From Archilochus colubris (taxonomy: Eukaryota; Chordata; Aves; Apodiformes; Trochilidae): a stretch of DNA of 64,000 nt. The notes below the pieces were generated by a model. It was not told where the DNA came from. It did not search any database and saw only the letters and a program-made list of their open reading frames with translations. Position 1 is the first letter of the stretch. Each line of letters begins with the position of its first letter. Below, piece after piece: positions 48,901 to 57,976 of the stretch. A program made the translations under genes and the position numbers. Location: the NCBI GenBank assembly GCA_023079485.1, contig CM041101.1, positions 7,591,501 through 7,655,500 of the forward strand. Direction: 5' to 3'.

Positions 48901-50484
48901 TTTGGTACGTGGAGATTAGAGACCAACTGTGGTCAGTAAGTGTGAACACCTGGTAGCCAGGGACAGCCTTGCCATTGCCAGCTTTGCAGCTGCCTGGTGT
49001 GCTCACAGCCAGCATCCTAATTGGAAGAGACAGAACTGAGAGCAGAACTGAGCAGGCATGTTACTAAGGTAATACAAACCCCACCTCAGACCCACACATC
49101 TACAGCACCTCATCCACTCTCTGAATAGCTCTGGGTGCCTGAAGCTGTCAATTCCACTTCACTCAGTTAAAGCTACAGTCGCTTCCCATCTTCTTAAAAT
49201 CATCAAAACAAGGATTTTTCACCTCAGCATAGTCTGTGGCATAGTATTAACTTAAAACAGAGAAATCAAAGATTAATTGTTTTTCTCTCCTAGGGAAGAG
49301 ATTTTTAAAATATGTGATTAACTGGCTATTCAGATCTATCCTTTATCCTGCTTAATTCTTACAGCTCTTTTAGCAGGAAAACGAAAAAGCACAGGATCCA
49401 CATTTCAAAGCTTTATTTCAATATATATATATATATGCCCCTTCATTCCAGCTCAAGAGACAGCAGGCATGAATTCCATTTCTAATCTGTGTTAGACCAC
49501 CTGCAAAGAGGGGAAAGGAACCCTAGAGTTGCTCCAGCAAAATGCAATTCTTCTTGTCAGCTGAATTATAAACCCATTCCCTGCGCTGTCTACAGAATGT
49601 CAATTTCAATGGAGTCACTTTCTCACAGCACTGCTGCACTGCCAGACCATTCCTTATGATCCATGCACAGTGTTTTGACAAATATCAGTGTTTCTGATAC
49701 CTGTAGACTGCGTGCCTTGAAACACAGCCCTTGCCTGCCCAGTTTTTCATGCAGGGAATGGGTCAGATGAAGCATTAATATGGTTTTAAGCTGTACATAA
49801 CAGTCTGCCGGTTTCCAGGGGAATAGAGAAGTGTTCTCTCACTGTAGGAGAAATGGGGACCTGCCCGATGGGGACAGGACTGGCACCAGATCCAGCAAGG
49901 ACATGGCATGTGTGTCTGGCACAGACATCATGTCCCTTGTGCTGTCAGGAGGGCTCTTTCAGCATCAGTTCTCCAATGAAGCACGCAAGGCGGCTTCTGT
50001 GGCTTAAAGAGATTTAAAAAAAAAAATACTAGGAGAAAAGCAAAAACCTGTTTGATTGTGACAGTCAAACGTAAAGCTTTCCTAATTCGCTGGTGCTTCC
50101 TTTATGCTTCCTCAGACCCGGCACACAGGTGCAGGGGCATCTCCAGAGCCTGGCAGAGCCGAGCCCCGGGCAGGGCTGGAGGGGACACAGCCGGGGTTGT
50201 CCCTTTGGCCAGCACATGCCTCGGGGCTGGTGGTCGCCTGGCCCGGAACCCCCAACCCGCGGGTCCCGGCACCTGAGCCGGGTCTGCAAGAGGCGCGGGA
50301 GGAGCGGGCCCGGGGGAACACCGGGACTGGAAGGGGCGAGGGGGCCCCGCCGGGACTGGGGAGCGCGGCCGGGGCTCACCTTGGCCTGGAAGTGGATGCC
50401 GTGCTGGAAGGCCTCCTCGTTGTGCAGGGGAACGCGGGAGTCGCAGCCATCGTCTACCAGGTTGTACCGGTTCTTCACCGGCAT
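24451..50484 (-). CDS. NOS1AP/CAPON-like PTB-domain adaptor (paralogue), 11 coding exons
   Basis: Exons on the - strand: 50484-50380, 47328-47257, 30970-30878, 30193-30135, 28698-28590, 28472-28331, 27959-27799, 26944-26777, 26113-25948, 25729-25372, 24940-24451. All have AG/GT borders; they sum to 1923 nt, one frame of 640 residues. Residues 1-35 ([20 protein letters not shown]...) and the PTB domain (about 26-166: [99 protein letters not shown]) match the NOS1AP family nearly residue for residue. Exon 7 is weakly similar. Exons 8-9 give a Gln-rich stretch and coiled coil ([20 protein letters not shown]). Exons 10-11, about 280 Ser/Pro-rich residues, do not resemble human NOS1AP, and the protein ends RKVPS, without the C-terminal EIAV that docks on the nNOS PDZ domain. 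NOS1AP links nNOS, Scribble and synapsin/Dexras partners; here PTB-mediated binding is likely kept. The position between NDUFA8 and TTLL11 argues for a paralogue rather than NOS1AP itself (human 1q23). Confidence 0.92.
25372..25729 (-). other. NOS1AP-like exon 10 (unassigned C-terminal region)
   Basis: A 358-nt exon encoding about 119 residues, with [20 protein letters not shown] early, a Ser/Pro/Gly-rich middle and DDKDRGDED at its end. I cannot align it with the matching part of human NOS1AP. The acceptor CTGTCTCACCAG and donor GACAG|GTAGG keep the frame (phases 1 in, 2 out). Confidence 0.8.
26118..26185. repeat. Short tandem repeat beside the exon 9 acceptor
   Basis: GATGCGGGGGCCGGGGTG occurs twice (about 26139 and 26163) with a partial third copy (GGCCGGGGTGG) nearer the acceptor. 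It is intronic and lies directly upstream (- strand sense) of NOS1AP-like exon 9. Confidence 0.6.
26555..26660 (+). repeat. Degenerate 15-bp minisatellite
   Basis: Related units of about 15 bp built on TGCTGCAAGCAA/TGCTGTAAACAA run through this part of NOS1AP-like intron 8. Read in one + frame they give a Cys/Gln-rich pattern ([16 protein letters not shown]). This is a repeat artefact, not a gene. Confidence 0.6.
29860..30005 (-). mobile_element. Old CR1 LINE fragment, - strand
   Basis: The + strand reads TCAGAATCCCAGAGTAATTC, AGGTTAAAGGTATCTC, GGGGTCATCTAGACTAACCC and AAAGCAGAGCCAGCTTCAAA, the complement of a CR1 3' end (AGAATCATAGAATCATTCAG..., ctctggagatcatctagtccaacc). It is much more diverged than the + strand copies. 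It lies in NOS1AP-like intron 4. Confidence 0.75.
33540..34080. promoter_or_regulatory. Candidate conserved element in NOS1AP-like intron 2
   Basis: Repeat-free AT-rich block. It contains TGCATAATGCATATTTCATC (about 33776), a perfect POU octamer ATGCAAAT at 33988-33995, TAATGCACATTGG and several TAATTA-like cores (GTGATTAATTACTG at about 33954). The density of homeodomain/POU motifs and lack of frames suggest an enhancer. No comparative evidence is available. Confidence 0.4.
40130..40740. promoter_or_regulatory. Candidate conserved element in NOS1AP-like intron 2
   Basis: AT-rich, repeat-free block with CATAATTGTTGAAAAAGACA, GTTTAACTGCTGCTTTTATT, TTATGCAAAACAATATTAAT and GTCACCGTTGCTTGGAGATG. 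The Octamer-like ATGCAAAA and SOX-like ACAATA motifs sit side by side near 40578. An enhancer is plausible, from composition only. Confidence 0.3.
41366..41607 (+). mobile_element. CR1 LINE, 3' end, + strand
   Basis: About 240 bp of CR1 3' end, from CTCAAGTTGTGCCAGGGAAG through GGAATGGGCTGCCCAGGGAA and GAGGTCCCTTCCAACCCAGC to TTCTGTGATTCTATGA. It is short, 5'-truncated and inserted in NOS1AP-like intron 2. Confidence 0.93.
42658..42676 (+). repeat. Poly(T) run
   Basis: A run of about 19 T residues in NOS1AP-like intron 2. No retrocopy could be identified beside it. Confidence 0.8.
49419..49437 (+). repeat. (AT)n microsatellite
   Basis: A short perfect AT dinucleotide run in NOS1AP-like intron 1. 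Similar short AT runs occur near 58701 and 63986. Confidence 0.7.
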
Positions 50485-50860
50485 GGCGACGGGCGGGCGG
50501 CCCCCTCAGGCCCCGGCCCCGCCCGGCATCCCCGCCGGCAGCGCCCGGCCCCGCGGAGCCCGGGGGGCAGCGGAACGGGGCTGCCGGCGCCCGAGCCCGG
50601 CCGCGTTTTGAATGAGCGTCCGCGGGTGCGAGCGGGGCCCCGGCCCTCGCCGCGGCGCCATTGGCCCCAAGTTCCCTCATGTGATGCGGGGGGCGGTGGA
50701 GCCCGCCCTGCCCCGACCGCCCCGCCCCGGCCAGCCCCGCAGCAGCGGGGACCGGCACCGCCTCACCCGGGCAGGCACCGCCACACCGCGACCGCGGTCG
50801 CGCGGGAGTTTAGTGAAGCCGCTCCGGGACTTGCGGCGGCTTCGTGTCGGTAAAGCCGGT
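50485..50860 (-). promoter_or_regulatory. CpG-island promoter of the NOS1AP-like gene
   Basis: A TATA-less, CpG-dense stretch directly upstream of the start codon; the island also covers exon 1 and the start of intron 1 (about 50180-50380). CCATTGG at 50658-50664 gives a CCAAT box in - strand sense about 175 bp upstream of the ATG. The GCC before ATG is a good initiation context. Confidence 0.65.
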
Positions 50861-53800
50861 TTCAGCGCTGAGCACCCGGTGGAGCCGGGCTTGGGCCTCT
50901 GGCAGGGAGGTTGGTCCTTGCCGAGTCTCCTCGACGATAAACCCTGAGGCGTCTTGTTGGAGTTTTTTGAGGTTTTGTCTTTCTGCTTGTCCTGGCCTGG
51001 TGGTGCAGTTTGGATACAGGTGAACACCACCATGTCGTAACCTCCCGGGGCTCAGGAGCACCAAACCTCGGTTCCCCGGAGGGCAATGTCCCTCCTGACA
51101 AGCAGATGTCATTAGGCTCATCTGCCAGGTTTGCACAGTGTAAGTCACACTGTATCGTGTCACCAGGACCAGCGCCATTTCCCGTGTTGGACATTCCAAC
51201 AAGAGGTGGTTCACAATGCTCCGGTGTCTCACTGGAGCTCCTGCATGAGAGGGCTACACTAAAACCATTTTATGTGTCCAATGTTACTGTGACTCACAGC
51301 TCTGTTAGCAATTAGTGCATGCTCGCTGTCAGAAGCCCTGATACATCTGATGTCCATGACTTACTCCATATGCAGTCAGGGTTTTGGGTACTCTGTACAC
51401 TCAGGGTGTTCTTTCCTTCCAGCTTCTGACTGAGGGTGCTCGTGCTGAGCACACTGTTCCTCTCAGGGGGCACCAGCACTGGTAAGGGATGAGGCACATA
51501 AACAGCTGTGATGGGAAGACCCAGGATTTGTCTTCTGGCTGTTACTACAGCCACACTCTGGTGTTTACAGGAATGAGCAGAAATGTGCATTGTGTAGAAC
51601 CCAAGGGGTGGAGTGGTGTATGTGATCTCACCTGGGTTCCCCAGAATTAATTTCTGAGTGATCATTTGTAATTTCTTGTTGTACAAATAACACCCCAGCT
51701 GGATGCTTGAATGTTGTTGGGCACTACCTTTTATGTGGCTTTCACATAAGGAAGAGAGAAAACTTTGGCTACAGGCAGTCAGTGCACAACTCCCTGTCTC
51801 CAGGGACACTCAGGAGTGTTCTTTGGCTTCTCTGAGTACTTCTAAGTCAGTGGGAGATGGGCAAGAGCCAAAAATGTAGAAACTTTTAATTAAAAGAGGG
51901 AGAAGAAGCCCAAAGAATTAATATTGGTTCACTGGCTGTGATCGTACATGTTCAAATATTTTGTGGTATTAGCAGCTCATTCTGGCACTTGTGCTGGGAT
52001 GGGTTCTGTGGTCAGGCTCTGTCTTTGCTCTGGTTTTTGTTATAATGTTGCATTACCCTTTCATTTATATAGTCACATGTTTATGATAATCCCTCTTTTA
52101 TACAGCATAACTCAAAATAGGTTTTTTTTGTTTCGGGTATGTAAATATATGAATTGGTTTCTGTCCCATGTGCTGCTCGAGATACCCATCTCACCTGCAG
52201 ACTCATCCGTTTGGTTCTTTGTAGGTGCTTTTTGTGTGATCTCTCTGTTGTTGTCTAGCATGTGCTTAAAGCATTCCATGTTGATTTTATCTTACATGAA
52301 TCTTGATTTTTTTTTTAATATCTGTTGGCCTGAGTGAGTAACATTTAGTGTGCAAATGTCCTTGGACTGATTGAGCAAGATTTAGCCCTTTGGTCCTCCC
52401 AAACCTAAAGAAGAGGAGATGACACCCAGTCAGCCCATGCTTGTTCCTCCTTTGATGCTAACGCCAGCAAAGCTCAGCTAATAAAACACCCAACACAGCC
52501 ACTGCTGGGGAGTCTCTACATTGATTCTGCAATACTGCATTTTAACTGAGGCATGCGTGAACCTGCCAGGGTGCTGAGCTGCTCAAAGTTCCTCCTCATC
52601 ACCCTCCCATTGCTGCAAGAGCATTCCTGTGTAAGTCAGAGCAGATGGACTTTGCCTGGGATAGTCACATTATTTAATCTAATAGAAAGGTCAGGATGAA
52701 GTAACAAGAATGGTCTTTTTATTTCCATTCTGGTGCTCTCCAGTATCCTGCAGATTATAAAATCTTTTGGATGGGGGGGAAAGAAACTTCTCATGGGAAT
52801 CTTGAGAAAAATAAGGCAACTGGGATTTAATAAAGCTTGGAGTGCCAGACTGTGTTAGATCACAATTGAATGGAGGTGTTTAATATTCCATGTTCATTAA
52901 CTTCTGTGAACTTTTCATAGGACTTAGCTCTTCTAAGGTTAATGGTCTGTGTTTGAGAATTGAGTTTGAAGGCTGCTGAACTTAAAAAACTGTTAACTTT
53001 CTAGTTAGTTTGTTGAACAAAGAAAATTCTCTTACTCCACTGCATGTAAAAAATCTGTGTACTTTTTCTTCTGGAAAGTAAATCTGGGCAAATATGTGGA
53101 AATTAACAGTTACACAATACATTGTCACGGATTTAGTATCAACAAACCCCCAGCAGCATTACCCCTTCTTGACAGAACAGTCAGCCAAACTTCTTACTGG
53201 GTGTTTGCATCAGATGGAGGTACTGAGCTCGTTATTCCTTTGATGTGAAAAGCACACATAGAAAGTCCCATTTCTCTGAACACAGTAGGAGTGAAGCACC
53301 AAAGACAGTTTCTTGGCTCATAACTTCATGAGTTGTTGCTGAGAGCAGGTTTATATCAGTTCTTTTTTTCAGGCACAAGCTTACCAAGATTTCTTCCTTC
53401 TTTCTGTCACATGGATGCACATAGCATCCTCTCTTCCTATATAGCTCCATTTCCCTCTGTTGTACTCAGAAGGTGTATTCTTCCCTAGCAAAAAAAAAAA
53501 AAAAAAAAAGACCTGTAAGTAAAGGGAGGTGAAGATTTATATTTCCCACTATTTAACTGCCCAACCATCATTTAAATTAATTGCTCTTGAGCTTCCATTT
53601 GGCAGGAAAAAAAGGAACAAATCATTAACCCCAACCCCAGCCAAATGTGAACTTTTCTGTATAGGTAAATTATCAAAACATAGACACATGAAGTAGTTCA
53701 GGAATGTGTCTTGGCCTGCAGTTCCTCTTGTTGGCTTTGCATCAGATAACTCTCTATCACTCCTGATCACTGGGTGATAAACTAAAACCTTTGTTTCAGC

Positions 53801-56800
53801 AGGTATGCCTGGGGGCACCAACCATGTCCCATAAACACTGCTGTATGACAAAACAGGGAGGCAAGAATACATAAATTAGGTAGTGTTGAGTGAAATTGTG
53901 TGATGTTTCCCTCTGTTGTATTGAGGGTTTAAAGAAAACAGAGGCAACTCACAAAAAAAATCTTTAAGAGAGTCTCTGAAGCTGCCTCAGCTGTAACATG
54001 TGGAACTGTCATTGCTTCAGCCCCCTCAGCTCATGTCATTTCGTGTCCTCTGCAAGTACAGGGGCTGCTTGGTTAGATCAGGACAGCAGATTTGTGTTGC
54101 TCAAGAAGAAACAGAAGCTTCATGTCTTGAAGGTTCAGCTCAGCAGCAAAGCCAGGCAGCCCCACTTTAGAGCTGCAAGCTGCTTTCATGCATGGCCAGG
54201 TCCAAAGTCCTCTGCAGCAGGACTCAGGAATGAAAAATGTCATCCACAATTATGCATATTTTCATCATCTTCTATCACGCAAATCCCCACACCCCAAGTA
54301 TGCAGCAAATGTTTTGTTTGCATATGTAGGTCAACCACAAATCTTCAGTGGTCTAACATAAACACTGGGAGCATAGGTTGATGGATACAGATTGAAACCC
54401 AGTCTGAAGCAGAATGCCACCACTGACATTCCCAAGTGGAGTCTGTTTACCAGATACATTTTCTTCTGACTTTTCATTTTATAAAGCACTGCTTTTTCTT
54501 CATGATTTGTGAAAGTACAACTGACAGAAGATACCATCATTGCAAAAGGAACTGTTAACTTCAGACACAGATGGGCAATTCTTAACGAGTAACTTTTGAT
54601 TTTTAATAAGAGCTTTAGAAATGTTTTGGTTTTTTTCCAAATCATACATTAAATAATTTCTGAAAATAATTCTTACTTTGCACTGGCAGGAGGCCAGTGA
54701 GTTTTAGGTTTTAGATAATATTTCAAAAAGATTGTATGTTCTTTTTGAAAATTATATACTACTTAATGATTTCCTTGTCTTGGCTGTCTTTAAAAAAGAA
54801 AAATACAGAAAACAATACATTTATTGTCTTTATGATGCAAGAGAAAAGCTAGAAATTTTGATCCAGACTCAGTAACCAGAAAGCTCACTAGAAGAAGTCA
54901 AAATTATTATTTAAGGAAAATGTTACTTACTAAACTCTTAAGCTTGATGTGTTTGCCTGTCTGACTTGGGAATTCTCTGCACCAGGAGTTGGCAGTGCCA
55001 TTCACCTTCAGTATGAGTTGCTTGGCTCAGCACATTATCATGATGGGAATCTCAAACTGCTCAGTTTACTGTCTGGGAAAGGGCAAGTCTTAGAATTAGG
55101 TTTTCAGGGAGAATATTCCTGCAAATCCATGGTGAGTACCTGCTTGCACAGCTCAGGGAAGCGGGATGCTCTCTGGAGTGCTCTGCCTCTGTGCAATTGC
55201 TTTATCAGCAGACTCAGCCTGGGATTTGTTGGTTGCCTGTGCACAGCCTGGTAAGGTGTATTTGCACACCCAAACATCAGGTTAACCATCTCATGATGTA
55301 AGTTACAGTTCAGGATAAGTAAGTGTGGAGTTGTTGGCATGAGCAAAAGACTGTACAATCACAATTCCCTCCTGTGTAGGAGAGCACAATTTGTTCTGTC
55401 CTGCCTGCAAATGCCATTGCCACATCCTCCTAACTCTGGAAGGGATTCAGGAAAAAAATTCTTTGCTGTTTTTCCCAGCACAGCCTAACAGATGTACAGC
55501 TCTTCTAGACAGAATACACATCCTTGTCCACTTGTCACAAGATAGTAACAATTTGTTCTTATCAACAACTCCCTCTGAACAAGGGGCTCAGGAAATAAGC
55601 TTGTGCTGAAGAGTACACCATAACTAAATTTCCCTTCTCCTCACAGGGGATGGATGATTTGCAGTTCCATATTATTTCTGTCCTGCTGCTTGATCCAGCT
55701 TGCAGTACTCAGCAGGATATGCTCTCCTTCTGAATTACCTTGCTACCTTATTACTACCCAGCCTATACTTTGCTCCCCGACCTTGCAGTACCTGAATACC
55801 ATGTACAGTCTGACTTCATGCTGCACTCTACAGACCATCTCTATTTATCTCAACATGAAATTAAGGTTTTATCCATACAATACGGTGCAAACCATCTGAT
55901 ACATTACTGCTGCTCTGGCAGAGAAACAACAAGTACATTATTAACCTGTAAGAAATACAGATACATAATAATTAAATATAAAAATACTTCTTATTTGCAA
56001 GAATTTTGTTTGGTATTTCCCATGCTTCAAAGCCTTTTAGTGCCTTGGCCTATCTTAACTATTTTCCTGGCTTTCCTTCAGCACTGGTGACATTAGTGAG
56101 GACAAATCTTTAATATATGTTAAAAAATGTTCATCCAGGGGCCTGGCAGTAAAATAAGAGAGAGTCAGGTCACCATTTCATATCACACTCCAGCTGGTAG
56201 AGCCCAGCATCTGGTGATGGTTGTTGAGACAACCAGGATGTGTCCTTCAATGATGGACAAAGCAAAGACACCACCTGGACACATCAGCCTTGCCAAGGTC
56301 ACAGCATCCCCCTGAGCTCCTGTTGGCACAGGGAAATGCTCCCAAGTTTTTAATTAAAAACTGTCACAGATATAAAAAAAGTAATTTGATAGCAACCTGA
56401 GAGCAACCAAGAGGGAGTTACGTGACCTCAGCCTTTCCGGTCACTCCACCTTGTAACACTGTAATTAATTAATTAGTTTCTTCATCAGGTAAATGGTGGA
56501 AGACAGGTAATGCACTGAAAAAATTATGTAGTTAGAATTGCAGGAGAAACTCCAGGTAGTATCTTCGTGATTAAACTTTATCAACTACTAGTGGAGAAAG
56601 GTCCACACATAGGCATCAGTTACTGGCTCATTGTGTCTCATGTCTTGGTTTCTCTAAAATACCAGGTAGCATGAGGTGAAAATGGGTTATTAATCCAGAT
56701 ATTCCTTACAACCTGATCTAGCAGGGTAAAATATACATTCCTAACTCCTTCTGGTTTGCACAGTGCCCATCAGCAGCCGAGTCTTGACACAACCTTTGCC

Positions 56801-57300
56801 TTTGAATCCACAGCTAACTTAAGTCCCAACTTTTTTCCGTCTTTATTTAAATTTTGTTTTCATTTATTTCTTCTGGTGTCCTTTTTCTCAGCCCCGCTCC
56901 CTATCAGGAGCACGACTCTAGAGTCAGCTCTTAGGCACAGAATCCCCACTATTCCTGCCCGTTTCCCCGCTCCCAGCCCGGCAGCAGCCGTGCGGGATGC
57001 CCCGGTCCGCAGCGCCACCGCCCGCCCGCCCGCCGCTTCCCCGCTCCCCTTCCATCCCCGTTCCCGCTTCTCCAACATGGGCTTCCCAGGTGGCTTTTGA
57101 CTAAAAATTCAAGAAAACACAGGAACTAAAACGCGACATTGGGTGAGGCAAGGGTGAGGAAACTCCAGAGCTGAGCAGCAGCCTTTGTGTCTAACAGCAC
57201 CAGCCCTGCTGCCTCGCGTGTGAATCACTCCACCGCACACTAAGGAGTGGATCTCGTTTCTAAGCCACGCAGACAGCGCTGTGCGTGGCACAGACACCGC
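50861..57300. other. Intergenic between NOS1AP-like and TTLL11
   Basis: A head-to-head interval with no recognised gene. It is AT-rich, with a perfect 20-A run at 53490-53509 and only short open frames. Divergent non-coding transcripts from either CpG island are possible, but nothing in the sequence shows them. Confidence 0.6.
53490..53509 (+). repeat. Poly(A) run (20 A)
   Basis: An uninterrupted run of 20 A. The sequence upstream shows no recognisable spliced mRNA or SINE, so the origin is unknown. Confidence 0.85.
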
Positions 57301-57613
57301 CGCCGGGTCCGCACCGCCGCCCTGAGGCGTTTCCCGCCACCACCGGGGGTCGCTTCCCGCCGGGCACCGCCCGCTTCCAAGATGGCGGCCCCGCCCGCGC
57401 CGTTCCGAAATGGCTCCCCCGGAAGGGGCCCGGCGGCCCTGCCCGCGTCCAAGATGGCGGAGGCGGCCGCGAAGCGTCATTGCCGGCGAGGCGGAGCCGT
57501 CGGGGTCACCGCCTGACCGGCGATTGGCCCCTGCCGCGCCCCGTCCGGCGCTCCGCTCTCATGGCAACGGGCGGGGAGCGGGGGCGGCGGTCGGGCCGAG
57601 GCGGTGCCGCGGG
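57300..57613 (+). promoter_or_regulatory. CpG-island promoter of TTLL11
   Basis: TATA-less and very CpG-rich. It carries two YY1-type AAGATGGCGG motifs (57379 and 57451), an inverted CCAAT box (ATTGG, 57523-57527) and the RFX half-site ATGGCAAC at 57561. YY1 motifs often sit at or just past the transcription start, so transcription may begin near 57380-57460. If so, upstream ATGs at 57410 (in frame) and 57561 (out of frame) could be in the 5' UTR. Confidence 0.7.
57561..57570 (+). promoter_or_regulatory. RFX X-box half-site upstream of TTLL11
   Basis: ATGGCAACGG, preceded by CTCTC, matches the 3' half of the X-box. It is identical over ten bases to the half-site in the MORN5/NDUFA8 promoter, in the same + orientation. 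Confidence 0.45.
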
Positions 57614-57976
57614 ATGGAGCCGGCCGGGGCCCCGCCGCAGGGCTGCGCCCCGGCCCGGGAGGCGGAAGAGCCCCCGGGGTCCCCGGCCCTCCCCGACGAA
57701 GAGCCGCAGGGCGGTCAGCCCGACGGGTCATCCCCGGAGGAGGGATTGGCGCTCGCCGCGGCCGGGCGGGAGCGGTGCCGGAGCCGCCGCGGTACCGGCC
57801 CGCAGGGCCCTCCCGGACGGGCGGCGCGGGGCAGGGGGAGGCGGACTCCGGGCCGGCGCGGAGGGGAGGAGGGGGTCCGAGCCGGCCGGAGGCCCCGGGT
57901 CACGGTGGACAGTTCCAAGGCCAAGACCTCGCTGGAGGCGCTGAAGATCAGCCTGAGGCAGCTCCGCTGGAGGGAG
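57614..57976 (+). CDS. TTLL11: Tubulin polyglutamylase TTLL11, exon 1 (5' part of gene)
   Basis: The frame starts MEPAGAPPQGCAPAREAEE at 57614 and ends VTVDSSKAKTSLEALKISLR-QLRWRE just before a GAG|GTGAGT donor at 57976 (121 codons, phase 0). That last block matches the conserved segment of TTLL11 directly before its tubulin-tyrosine-ligase-like domain (human VTVDTSKAKTSLEALKLSLR-QLRWKE as I recall). The catalytic domain is encoded by later exons outside the window. TTLL11 is an elongating polyglutamylase acting on tubulin tails of cilia and spindle microtubules. The preceding residues are low-complexity, Pro/Gly/Arg-rich and expected to vary. An in-frame ATG at 57410 with a strong context (GAA before ATGG) would add 68 residues, so the true start is uncertain. 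Placement beside NDUFA8/MORN5 agrees with human order. Confidence 0.9.

Noticed and set aside
50104..50853. 249-codon frame on the + strand and other frames across the CpG island
   Set aside because: Shadow of NOS1AP-like exon 1 and its CpG island. Composition explains the lack of stops.
57285..57944. 219-codon frame overlapping TTLL11 exon 1
   Set aside because: Alternative frame of the CpG-rich TTLL11 first exon, without the conserved KAKTSLEALK block.
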